From JAGNHN01 sp964590645 (lineage in GTDB: Bacteria > Bacteroidota > Bacteroidia > Bacteroidales > JAGNHN01): a DNA stretch of 64,000 nt. The notes beneath the pieces are model-generated. The model had not been told where the DNA came from. It searched no databases and was given only the letters and a program-made list of their open reading frames with translations. The DNA lies in assembly GCA_964590645.1 (NCBI GenBank), contig CAZPYJ010000009.1, positions 62,001 through 126,000 of the forward strand, written 5' to 3'. Shown here in pieces: positions 28,788 through 37,700 of this stretch (its first letter is position 1; the number at the start of each line of letters is the position of its first letter). Made by a program: the position numbers and the translations under genes.

Positions 28788-29333
28788 ATGCCACGAATTT
28801 CTCTTTCAAACAACGAAATTGACGAGTTGGTAAACTCGTACAAGTCCAGCCTAAAAAAAATGCGTTTTCAGATTGTCCAGGTGACGGAGACCATCAACCA
28901 ACTGCAGGCAATGAAAAAGGAGCGCATTGAAGCAAAGGAAGTCAAAGCACTGGAAAAAGAGCAAGCCGTAAAAGTGAAAGCCACCCGAAAAAAGACGGCA
29001 AAAAAGAAAGCACCCAAACGCCGGAAAAAGAGGGTCACTTCAGGGTACCGGCTTTCGGAATGGGATCAGTTTCTAATCGATACCATCAAGGAGAATAATC
29101 TGCCAATGAGTACTGCTGAATTGCAGGAGGCCGCTACCCGTATGGTAACGGAAAAACGTCTGGAAATGACGGAAGAGGATATCAAAGGGAAAATTGCCCG
29201 CAGTCTCCAAAAGCTCGCCAACAGGAGAAAAGACCTTGGGAAGGCGCCAGGACGTGGCAAAGGCTATGTGTATGGTCTTTCAGATTGGTTTTTTGCCCGT
29301 TCAGGGAGACTGAAGAAGGCCTATCAGCCATAG
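28788..29333 (+). CDS. Conserved basic protein, probably nucleic-acid binding
   Basis: 181 residues; I do not recognise a named family. Residues 1-50 look like an amphipathic helix or coiled coil (NEIDELVNSYKSSLKKM...QLQAMKKERIEAKEV). Residues 60-85 are a histone-H1-like lysine/arginine tract (KKTAKKKAPKRRKKR). Residues 88-180 resemble a small winged-helix-like globule (SEWDQFLIDTIKENNLPMST, GKIARSLQKLANRRKDLG, ending FFARSGRLKKAYQP). It has its own strong promoter in an AT-rich gap. A nucleoid- or RNA-associated role is an inference from charge and layout. Confidence 0.8.
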   Translation: MPRISLSNNEIDELVNSYKSSLKKMRFQIVQVTETINQLQAMKKERIEAKEVKALEKEQAVKVKATRKKTAKKKAPKRRKKRVTSGYRLSEWDQFLIDTIKENNLPMSTAELQEAATRMVTEKRLEMTEEDIKGKIARSLQKLANRRKDLGKAPGRGKGYVYGLSDWFFARSGRLKKAYQP

Positions 29334-29399
29334 AACACGCTGCATATCACACGCTTTTCTTTTCAGGTTCAGGGCCAGGATCAGGCTGGATGAATCGCT

Positions 29400-29407
29400 T
29401 ATCTTTG
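29400..29407 (+). promoter_or_regulatory. Bacteroidota -7 box for the amgK-like operon
   Basis: TATCTTTG matches TAnnTTTG, 22 nt before the ATG at 29430. No -33 TTG at the usual distance. Confidence 0.55.
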
Positions 29408-29429
29408 CCCTAACCGACTTTCTCTGAAT

Positions 29430-30842
29430 ATGACTGCTACCCCTGAAGCCAATATCCTTGCGCTCTTTCACGAATGGCAGGGCAAGACGCCTGAAGTGAT
29501 GCTGCCTTTACCTGTATCCGGTTCTTCCAGGGCTTATTACCGACTTCAAAACGGGTGCGAAAGCTGGCTTGCGGCTTTCAATGTGGACGCCAGAGAAAAT
29601 GAAGCCTTTTTCTATTTTACAGATCACTTCCTTTCCAAGGGGCTGAAGGTCCCCCGTGTTTATTATATCGCCAAAGACCGCAAAACCTACTTCCTGGAAG
29701 ACTTGGGCGATACCACCCTATTTGCCTGGATGCAGAAAAACACCGACCAGGAACAGCGAAAACAATGGTATTATAAGGCTCTCCGGGATCTGATCGGATT
29801 TCAGACCAAAGGAGGGGAGGGACTGGACTATAGCCGGGCTTACCCTGTGGCGGAATTTGATGAACAGGCCATCCTTTGGGATCTTCAGTATTTCAAGTAT
29901 TATTTCCTGAAACTGGCAGGCATTCCATTTGATGAGTTTCGCCTTCAACAGGGGATCAGCCAACTTGCGGCCAATCTGGCGGCGCAGCCCCGGAAGTTCT
30001 TTATGCATCGGGATTACCAGTCCCGGAACATTATGATCTCCAAGGAGGAATTATACTATATCGATTATCAGGGAGGAAGAAAAGGCTCCTTAACGTATGA
30101 CCTGGCATCTCTGCTTTTTAATACCCGGGCCAACCTGCCCTTTACCGAAAGGGCTGAATACCTGGAGTTCTACTATTCCCAATTGCCGGAAGAGATCAAG
30201 CCGGAGAGGGGCGTTTTTCAGGATCAATACTATATGATGGCTCTTGCCAGGGTGCTGCAGGCTCTGGGAGCTTCAGGATATCGCGGGTATTTTGAGCGTA
30301 AACCGTATTTTCTCAAAAGCATTCCCTTTGGCCTGCGTAATCTGGCGTTTCTTTTAAGGGAAGGACTACCATCGCTGCATCCATATCTGAGGGATGTCCT
30401 CCTTTCCCTTCCTGAAAGTGAAACCCTGAAGGCAGTAAGCACTCCTACGCTCAATCTGAGAATTCAGAGCTTCTCCTATAAAAATGGCCTTCCCTCTGAT
30501 TCTTCCGGGAATGGAGGAGGTTTTGTCTTTGATTGCCGCGCCCTGCCCAATCCCGGACGAGAGACGGCTTTTCGGGACCTGAGTGGCAAGGATGATCCGG
30601 TCGTTGCCTACCTGAAAGCACAGCCTGAAACAGCGCACTTCCTGGAAAATGCCGGGAAGATTGTCCAACAAAGTGTGGAGGCATACCTGGACAGAAATTT
30701 TGAGAACCTGAGTGTGAGTTTTGGTTGCACAGGCGGACAACACCGATCGGTGTATTGTGCAGAAAGAATGGCAGATCGGTTCCGGGCTTTTCCCGGGCTA
30801 AAGGTAATCCTGCGCCATCTTCAACTGGATGGACCCCACTGA
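29430..30842 (+). CDS. AmgK-like sugar kinase fused to a RapZ C-terminal domain
   Basis: 470 residues. Residues about 1-330 are an aminoglycoside-phosphotransferase-type kinase with the catalytic loop HRDYQSRNIM and the metal-binding IDYQGG. This subfamily includes AmgK, which phosphorylates MurNAc/GlcNAc at the anomeric position in peptidoglycan recycling. Residues about 340-470 match the C-terminal domain of RapZ: FVFDCRALPNPG and the ligand-binding signature GCTGGQHRSVY. In E. coli that domain senses glucosamine-6-phosphate. The downstream nucleotidyltransferase fits an AmgK-MurU pair. The actual substrate is unproven. Confidence 0.88.
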   Translation: MTATPEANILALFHEWQGKTPEVMLPLPVSGSSRAYYRLQNGCESWLAAFNVDARENEAFFYFTDHFLSKGLKVPRVYYIAKDRKTYFLEDLGDTTLFAWMQKNTDQEQRKQWYYKALRDLIGFQTKGGEGLDYSRAYPVAEFDEQAILWDLQYFKYYFLKLAGIPFDEFRLQQGISQLAANLAAQPRKFFMHRDYQSRNIMISKEELYYIDYQGGRKGSLTYDLASLLFNTRANLPFTERAEYLEFYYSQLPEEIKPERGVFQDQYYMMALARVLQALGASGYRGYFERKPYFLKSIPFGLRNLAFLLREGLPSLHPYLRDVLLSLPESETLKAVSTPTLNLRIQSFSYKNGLPSDSSGNGGGFVFDCRALPNPGRETAFRDLSGKDDPVVAYLKAQPETAHFLENAGKIVQQSVEAYLDRNFENLSVSFGCTGGQHRSVYCAERMADRFRAFPGLKVILRHLQLDGPH

Positions 30843-30855
30843 TTTTTTTGCAGCT

Positions 30856-30975
30856 ATGTCTAAAACCCTTTGTAAAGAAGACAAGAAACAAAAGAGCCCG
30901 CCGCGCTTCACCTGCCAGCGATGTGGACGCAAAGCCGCCAAAAAGAAGCGTTTATGCAAGCCCAAAGCCCTATGA
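30856..30975 (+). CDS. 39-residue four-cysteine microprotein
   Basis: A small open frame between the kinase stop (13 bp upstream) and the nucleotidyltransferase start. Its TGA overlaps the next ATG as ATGA. It carries four cysteines at 6, 20, 23 and 34 (pattern C-x13-C-x2-C-x10-C) in a lysine/arginine-rich background (FTCQRCGRKAAKKKRLCKPK), which suggests a tiny zinc ribbon that may bind nucleic acid. I have the impression that similar Cys-Lys-rich microproteins occur in other Bacteroidota but cannot verify it here. The tight packing strongly supports translation. Function unknown. Confidence 0.75.
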   Translation: MSKTLCKEDKKQKSPPRFTCQRCGRKAAKKKRLCKPKAL

Positions 30976-31775
30976 AGCCTGGGCTGACAGAGCAGCCTTC
31001 TCCTGTGGCGATGATCCTGGCAGCGGGCTATGGTACACGCCTCAAGCCCCTTACGGATCGTCTGCCCAAAGCACTGGTGAGCCTGCAGGGAAAGCCCCTG
31101 CTGTATTATATCCTGAGACGCCTGCAAAGCCTCGGGATACAGCACGTGGTCATCAATGTGCATCATTATGCCGACCAAATCCTGAACTATCTGGATGGCC
31201 GGCACTTTCCCGGTCTCCTTCTCAGCATCTCCGACGAATCCGAGCATTTGCTGGATACCGGAGGAGCTTTGTCGAAAGCCCTGCCCCTGTTTGGCCTTGC
31301 CAATGAAGTGCTGGTGCACAATGTGGATGTGATCAGCGATATCAATTTGCATACTATGCTGAGGCAACACCGGACAAACAAAGCTGCGGCCACCCTGGCC
31401 GTAAGAAATCGTCACAGCAGCCGATACCTGCGTATCTCCCCTGAAGGATTGCTTTGCGGATGGGAAAATCGGGCTGACTCAGCCTTGCGCTGGAGCGGAG
31501 CGGCTTGTCCCGATTCCCAGCAGATGGCCTTCAGTGGGATCCATATTTTGAATGTAAGTTTGATCCGGGCGATGCCCGCAGCAGGCTCTTTCCCCATCAT
31601 ACCGGAGTATCTAAGGATGGCAGCATCGCATCGGATAGAGGCTTTTCCGCACAACAGTGATCACTGGATGGATATGGGACGACCGGAGGATCTGAGCAGC
31701 CTGGAACAATGGATGCAAACCCCCGAAGGAAAACAATGGACCCAACAATACCTGGACGGATGGAGCCCTTCCTGA
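30972..31775 (+). CDS. MurU-like sugar-1-phosphate nucleotidyltransferase
   Basis: 267 residues, nucleotidyltransferase of the sugar-1-phosphate family. The signature AAGYGTRLKPLTDRLPKALV opens the domain, VHNVDVISD holds the metal-binding Asp, and WMDMGRPEDLSSLEQW closes it. The start at 30972 overlaps the microprotein stop (ATGA), indicating translational coupling; an earlier in-frame ATG at 30921 would lie inside that gene. Beside an AmgK-like kinase the likely job is activation of a MurNAc- or GlcNAc-1-phosphate with UTP for cell-wall recycling, but other hexose phosphates are possible. Confidence 0.85.
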   Translation: MKPGLTEQPSPVAMILAAGYGTRLKPLTDRLPKALVSLQGKPLLYYILRRLQSLGIQHVVINVHHYADQILNYLDGRHFPGLLLSISDESEHLLDTGGALSKALPLFGLANEVLVHNVDVISDINLHTMLRQHRTNKAAATLAVRNRHSSRYLRISPEGLLCGWENRADSALRWSGAACPDSQQMAFSGIHILNVSLIRAMPAAGSFPIIPEYLRMAASHRIEAFPHNSDHWMDMGRPEDLSSLEQWMQTPEGKQWTQQYLDGWSPS

Positions 31776-34612
31776 AAAAACTGGCTGAACACCTTATTCA
31801 CCAAACTGGTGGCAGCCTGGCCGACCTTTGTGTCGTTTTGCCCAACCGCCGGGCCGGACTGTTTCTGCAGCAGCACCTTTCCAATCAATTTCACAGCCCG
31901 GTATGGCTTCCTGAAATCCTGTCGGTGGAGGACTTTGTTTTCAAGCTTTCCCGCCTGGAAAAGGCCGATAAGCTCGATCTTTTACTCGAGTTTCATCGAC
32001 AATACAGTTCTGGCAGGGAGGGAACTCCCGCTCCCCTGCGGCAGTTTTTATATTGGGCCGATCCCCTCCTGGATGATTTTAATGATCTGGATTACGCCCT
32101 GGCCGATGCCTCCGAGGTCTTCCAATATCTCAGCGACGTAAAGGCCATCGAGATGTGGAATCCATCCGGAGGGGTGCTCAGCCCTTTACAGGAAGATTAC
32201 CTGCATTTCTACCAAAGCCTGGGAGGACTGTATCGGCAGCTGCGTGAGGCTGTGCTGACCAGAAGAATGGCCTGGCCCGGACTGGCAGCCTCGGTATTGG
32301 GGATGGCCCTGGTGCAGGAAGAGATTGAGCTTCCCTGGAAAACGCTCTGCTTTGCCGGTCTCAATGCCATTACCCCGGCCGAGCAAAAGATTCTACACGC
32401 CCTCAGACAGCAAAGAGATACCCTGCTGCTTTGGGATGCAGACCGTTTTTATACTCAGGATCCTCAGCACGAAGCCGGTTTTTTTCTCCGAAAAAACAAG
32501 CAAGCCTTTACGGGCCCCTTTCTTTGGGAGGAAAGCAGGCTGGGACAAGGAAACTCGGATATCCGGATCGAGGGCGTGCCCGGGAAAATTGCCCAGGCTA
32601 AACTCAGCGGCAATATATTGCGGCAATGGATAGCGGAAGGACATCAGACAGATGCCGCTACGGCTGTCGTGCTGGCAGATGAAAGCCTATTGCTGCCCGT
32701 ACTCAATGCCATCCCTCCCGAAATCAAAGATGTCAACGTCACAATGGGCTTTTCCCTGAATCAAAGTCCGGCTTACCGCTTCTTTCTTGCCTGGCTCAAA
32801 TTGATGGAAGACAGGGAAAGGCTCAGCCAGCTTCGGGGGAGGCATTCCGCACATTACCGCCTGCGCTTGCTGTTGCCCGTGCTTACCCATCCCTGGTTTC
32901 ACTATCTGGATGCACCCCTGGAAGGGAATGCAGCCCGGATGAGTGAAGGCTTGCTGTTCCGCTTGCAAAAAGCCGGACGGCTGGCTGTTTCGCCGGCTGA
33001 ACTGTATGCGTACTGTCAGCAGCACTGTCATCCCGGACTTTCCTGGCAGGATGTTTTTCCGGAAAACCTGCCTGAACCCGCACGCTGTGTGCAGACGATG
33101 CTTCAGGTGGTGGAGGTCTTGCGCCAGGAGATGACCAGCCGGCCTGAGCAAGCCGCTTTCGGCCTGGAGACAGAATACCTCTACCTGATCTGGCAACAGC
33201 TCAACCGGCTTCAGAATTATTTCCGGGAGGGTGTTGTACCAGAGGATTTGCTGACCCTTCGCCTGCTCTTCGAACGGATGCTTTCTGTAACCCAGCTGCC
33301 CCTTAGCGGAGAACCATTGAGAGGATTGCAGATTATGGGAATGCTGGAAACACGGGCCCTCGACTTTGAGCGCGTGATCCTGCTTTCCGTCAATGAGGAT
33401 GTCCTGCCGGCAGGAAAGTTCCAGCAAACTTTCCTGCCTATGGAAGTGCGTCAGCGATATCGTCTGCCCTCAGGGGGCGAAAGGACAGCCGTGGCAGCCT
33501 ATCACTTCTATCGTTTGCTTCATCATCCTTCGCGGGTGCATATTGTCTACAATACAGAAGTAGGTGGCCTGGGAGGCGGAGAAAAGAGCCGCTTTATCCA
33601 CCAGCTTTTGTTTGAGCTTCAAAATACCAAAGGGGAAATGCCATCGGCACCCCGGGAAAGCGGCCTGATTCCTGAAGCCATTCCGTTGAGTGTATTGCAA
33701 TTTGATAAAGACAAGGACATATTGTCCCGATTGGACGCCCTGGCCGAAAAAGGCTTTTCTCCCAGCTCCCTGGCGGAATATCAGGCTTGCCCTTTGCGAT
33801 TCTATCTCTCCTACTTGTGCTACCTCCGCCCGGAACAGGAAGTAGTTCAGGAAGGAAGTAGCCTGGAAGTGGGAGACCTGCTTCATCTCGTCCTCGAATA
33901 CCTCTATAAACCCTATCTGGGGAAGCCCCTGAAGAAGGAGTATTACAGAGAGATGCAAAAAAATGCCCGTACAACACTCGAAAAAGCCTTCCTTGAAAAA
34001 TTCCCGGATCGGGAAAGGAGTGTGGGCAAAAGTCTGCTTCTTTTTGAACAGTCACTCCTGATGCTGCAAGGGTTTCTTAAGGCTGAAGAAGAATGGCTGG
34101 AGGGTCAGAAAGAGGGCAATAGCCTGATCGTAACGCAAATTGAAAGGGAAGAAATGATTTCCTATTCCTTTAACACAAAAGGAGGCTGGGAAAGAAAGAT
34201 AAGACTGAAAGGGAAAGCGGACAGGATTGACTACCTCAATGGCCGGAAACGCATTGTGGACTATAAATCAGGCAGGGCAGAAGCCTCCGGATTGAAAGTA
34301 GATCAAGTTGCAGATCTCGCAGAAGTAAAGTATAAACAGGCATTTCAATTGCTGGTGTACGATCTGATCTTTTCCGGGGCTGAGCAGCCGGAACATCGGC
34401 TTTGTATCCTGCCCCTGAAGAAAATGAAACAAGGCCCGCTTATGCTTCAGTTTGCTGGCAGTGAGCTTGTTGGGCCTGAACAGCGGGCTCTTTTCCAGAC
34501 CTACCTGGATTCCCTTCTGGCCGATATTTTTGATCCCGGGCAGCCCTTTTCTCAGACAAACGATCTTACCCAATGTCGCAATTGTAACTTCAAAGATTTG
34601 TGCTACAGGTAG
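31760..34612 (+). CDS. addB: AddB-like PD-(D/E)XK nuclease
   Basis: 950 residues from the ATG at 31760 (MEPFLKKLAEHLIHQTGG), which overlaps the preceding gene by 16 bp; ATGs at 31709 and 31736 are alternatives. A degenerate UvrD-like N-terminus (LCVVLPNRRAGLFLQQHL) is typical of AddB. The C-terminal nuclease shows KADRIDYLNG and RIVDYKSG. A cysteine in EYQACPLRFYLSY plus the terminal C-x2-C-x5-C (CRNCNFKDLC) match the four ligands of the AddB iron-sulfur cluster. Partner of the AddA-like protein at 25416 in recombinational repair. Confidence 0.88.
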   Translation: MEPFLKKLAEHLIHQTGGSLADLCVVLPNRRAGLFLQQHLSNQFHSPVWLPEILSVEDFVFKLSRLEKADKLDLLLEFHRQYSSGREGTPAPLRQFLYWADPLLDDFNDLDYALADASEVFQYLSDVKAIEMWNPSGGVLSPLQEDYLHFYQSLGGLYRQLREAVLTRRMAWPGLAASVLGMALVQEEIELPWKTLCFAGLNAITPAEQKILHALRQQRDTLLLWDADRFYTQDPQHEAGFFLRKNKQAFTGPFLWEESRLGQGNSDIRIEGVPGKIAQAKLSGNILRQWIAEGHQTDAATAVVLADESLLLPVLNAIPPEIKDVNVTMGFSLNQSPAYRFFLAWLKLMEDRERLSQLRGRHSAHYRLRLLLPVLTHPWFHYLDAPLEGNAARMSEGLLFRLQKAGRLAVSPAELYAYCQQHCHPGLSWQDVFPENLPEPARCVQTMLQVVEVLRQEMTSRPEQAAFGLETEYLYLIWQQLNRLQNYFREGVVPEDLLTLRLLFERMLSVTQLPLSGEPLRGLQIMGMLETRALDFERVILLSVNEDVLPAGKFQQTFLPMEVRQRYRLPSGGERTAVAAYHFYRLLHHPSRVHIVYNTEVGGLGGGEKSRFIHQLLFELQNTKGEMPSAPRESGLIPEAIPLSVLQFDKDKDILSRLDALAEKGFSPSSLAEYQACPLRFYLSYLCYLRPEQEVVQEGSSLEVGDLLHLVLEYLYKPYLGKPLKKEYYREMQKNARTTLEKAFLEKFPDRERSVGKSLLLFEQSLLMLQGFLKAEEEWLEGQKEGNSLIVTQIEREEMISYSFNTKGGWERKIRLKGKADRIDYLNGRKRIVDYKSGRAEASGLKVDQVADLAEVKYKQAFQLLVYDLIFSGAEQPEHRLCILPLKKMKQGPLMLQFAGSELVGPEQRALFQTYLDSLLADIFDPGQPFSQTNDLTQCRNCNFKDLCYR

Positions 34613-34681
34613 TTTCGAAACTTTCTTGTTTTCTGCATCTCTTTCCTGATAGGGCTTTATAAAGTATGTTGCTGAAAGGAA

Positions 34682-34689
34682 TATCTTTG
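34682..34689 (+). promoter_or_regulatory. Bacteroidota -7 box for the VPS10-like gene
   Basis: TATCTTTG matches TAnnTTTG, 18 nt before the ATG at 34708. It lies inside the longer frame that starts at 34666, so it supports the shorter start. Confidence 0.55.
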
Positions 34690-34707
34690 TCACAGATAGA
34701 GAAAGAT

Positions 34708-37700
34708 ATGCGTCATTGTTTCAGATTATTTGCTTTTTTGAGCCTGTTTTTTGTTTTTGCCCCACTCCGGGCGCAGCATACCCCACTTGTCTCTTTGGAT
34801 ACGGCTGATTATCCCTATTGGGTTGAAATGATGGAAGATCCGTCCATTCCTGTGCCGGATGTGGTTCGGGCCTTTGAAACCTACTGGGAAGGGAGAGAGG
34901 TCACCCGTGGAAGTGGCTGGAAACCTTTCCGCAGATGGGAATACTGGCAAACAATGCGGATGCGCCCTGATGGAAGCAGGGCCACCAGCGATGAGTTGGT
35001 GGCTGCCTGGAAGGCTACCGCATCACTGCGTAGCCAGGAGTCGAGTGGCGGAAATTGGACGATACTGGGGCCTGTTCAGCAACCCCCTATCGTGAATTCA
35101 GGACAGCCCAATGGGCTGGGACGGGTCAATGCCCTGGCCTTTCATCCAAGCAACCCTGACATCATCTATACAGGCGCCTCTTCAGGAGGACTCTGGAAAA
35201 GTACTGACGGTGGACAAAACTGGGCGGTGCTGACAGATCATCTCCCCAGCCTTGGCGTAAGTGCAATCCTGGTGGATCCGGGAAATCCTCAAATTATCTA
35301 CCTGGGCACCGGTGATCGCGATCACAGCGCAGCCTCCGGTATCGGGGTTTGGAAAAGTATGGATGCCGGGCTGAGCTGGACAGCCTCAAATACCACGATG
35401 GGCAATGTGACGGTCGGAGACCTGATGTTCGCCCTCAACCGTACAGATGTCATTGTGGCGGCTACCAATGCGGGCATTTTTCGCAGCAACGATGCAGGAC
35501 TGAGCTGGCAGAATGTGCAGACAGGCAATTTTAAAGACCTGGACCAGCACCCTGCAGATGCAGGCATCTTCTATGCCTCGGCCTCCGGAAAATTTTACCG
35601 CAGCACAGATACAGCGCAGAGCTGGCAACAGATGCAAAGCCTGCCTGTCGTATCCCGAATCGTCATTGCCACCACCCCGGTGGCTCCCAATTTCGTTTAT
35701 GCCCTGCTCACCAATCAGAACTCCTTTCACTCGCTGCGGCGCTCAATGGATGGAGGACTGACCTTCACGGAAATGTCGAACAGCCCCAATATTATGGACT
35801 GGTCCACAACCGGCAGCGGAACAGGAGGGCAAGCCTGGTATAACCTGGCCCTGACCGTTAGTCCGCTCAACCCGAATGAAATTTATGCCGGGGGAATCAA
35901 TGTCTGGAAAAGCCTCGATGGGGGTCTCAACTGGACGATCAATGCCCATTGGACGGGAAGCGGCGGCAATCCTGCCGTCCACGCCGACTGCCACTGGTTG
36001 GGATATGCCCCTTCAGGAAGGTTATACACCGGGAATGATGGGGGGGTGTATTATACAGACAATGGGGGAAGCAACTGGACCGAGATTAGTAGTGGTCTGG
36101 CTATCAGTCAGATATATAAGATTGGCCAGTCGGTGACCCAACGCGACAGGATGATGGCCGGATACCAGGACAATGGAACCACCGTCTATAACAGCAGCGG
36201 ATGGCTTACTGTCGCGGGAGGCGACGGGATGGAGTGTGCGGTGGATCCATCCAATCCTTCCTATACCTACGGATCCTATTACTATGGCAGCATCTACCGT
36301 CTGACAGACGATGTATATAATGGCTCCATCGCCGGAAACGGCACCAATGGCATCACCGAAGGCGGAGCCTGGGTGACCCCTTTTGTGATTTCCCCACATA
36401 ACCCCAATACTATGTTTTTGGGAATGAATGCCGTATGGAGGTCGAATAATATTAAAGCTTCCTCCACTTCCTCGGTAAGCTGGACCTCCCATAATCTGAA
36501 TCTCAGCGGGGGCAACTGCCTCGATATGGAGTTCTCTCCACTGGATCCCGGTCTGCTTTACGTCTCCAAATACAACAATACCTTGTATCGGACAGACGAT
36601 GCCAATGCAAACCAGATATTCTTTACCGATCTCACTCCCTACCTCCCGCATTCCGGCCAGGTGCGCTCCATCGAGACGCATCCCACCGACGCCAATACCG
36701 TATTCATCCTGCAGAACAGAAAGGTTTTCAAGTCGGTGGACCGGGGATTGAGCTGGACAGATCTGACGGATAACCTTCCGGATGTGCCGATGAGTGACAT
36801 CATTTTTTACCGACGCAGCCAGGATGGACTCTATCTGGGAACCGATATAGGGGTATTTTACCGGGATGATTTTACCAATGGATGGATTTCTTTCTCCCAG
36901 AATTTACCGGCTGCCATCCGCGTCACCGAGCTGGAAATATGGTATGATTCCCTGAGCGGAAACAATGACATCATCAGGGCCGCTTCCTATGGAAGGGGAG
37001 TATGGCAATCCGGTTTGTATGAAACCCATCCCCAGGCATTGTTCATCGCCAGCGATACCCTGATCCCAAAAGGGTGTTATGTGGATTTTACAGACCTCAG
37101 CGGAGGGATTCCGGCTTTGTGGAATTGGGAGTTCCCCGGCGCCATTCCTGATACTTCCACCCAGATGAATCCGCAAGGGATCTTCTATCCCAATCCCGGC
37201 CTGTACACAGTGAAGCTAAGCGTAAGAAACAGCATAGGCATCGACAGCCTTGTACGATTTTCATATATCCACGTAAGCGATACCCTTTTGCCGGAAGTCG
37301 ACTTTCAGGTTAGTGATGTGTATTTGTGCTCTACCAATCCTGTCGCCTTCTTTGAAGATCAGAGCAGGCATTGTCCGGATGCCTGGGAGTGGGTATTCAG
37401 CCCGGATAGCGTCAGCTTTCTGAATGGTACCCACGCATCCAGCCCCAATCCTGTCGTGCAGTTTAATAGTCTGGGAGTCTTCAGCCTTAGCCTGAAAGTG
37501 GGCAATGCCAATGGTTCGCAAACAATGCAATACCTCAACCTGATCAATGTGGGTGGAAAACTCTTTCCCTATACTTATGATTTTGAGGTGAATGAAATGA
37601 GAAAGGATGGTTGGCTCATTGAGAACCCGGATGGAGATCATACCTGGAGGATATGGGATCTGGGAAGCCGGGGAAAAGCAGCAGGGATTCAGATCTATGG

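Noticed and set aside
30725..31306. 193-codon frame across the kinase-nucleotidyltransferase junction
   Set aside because: Out of frame with the kinase, the microprotein and the nucleotidyltransferase, all of which have recognisable features.
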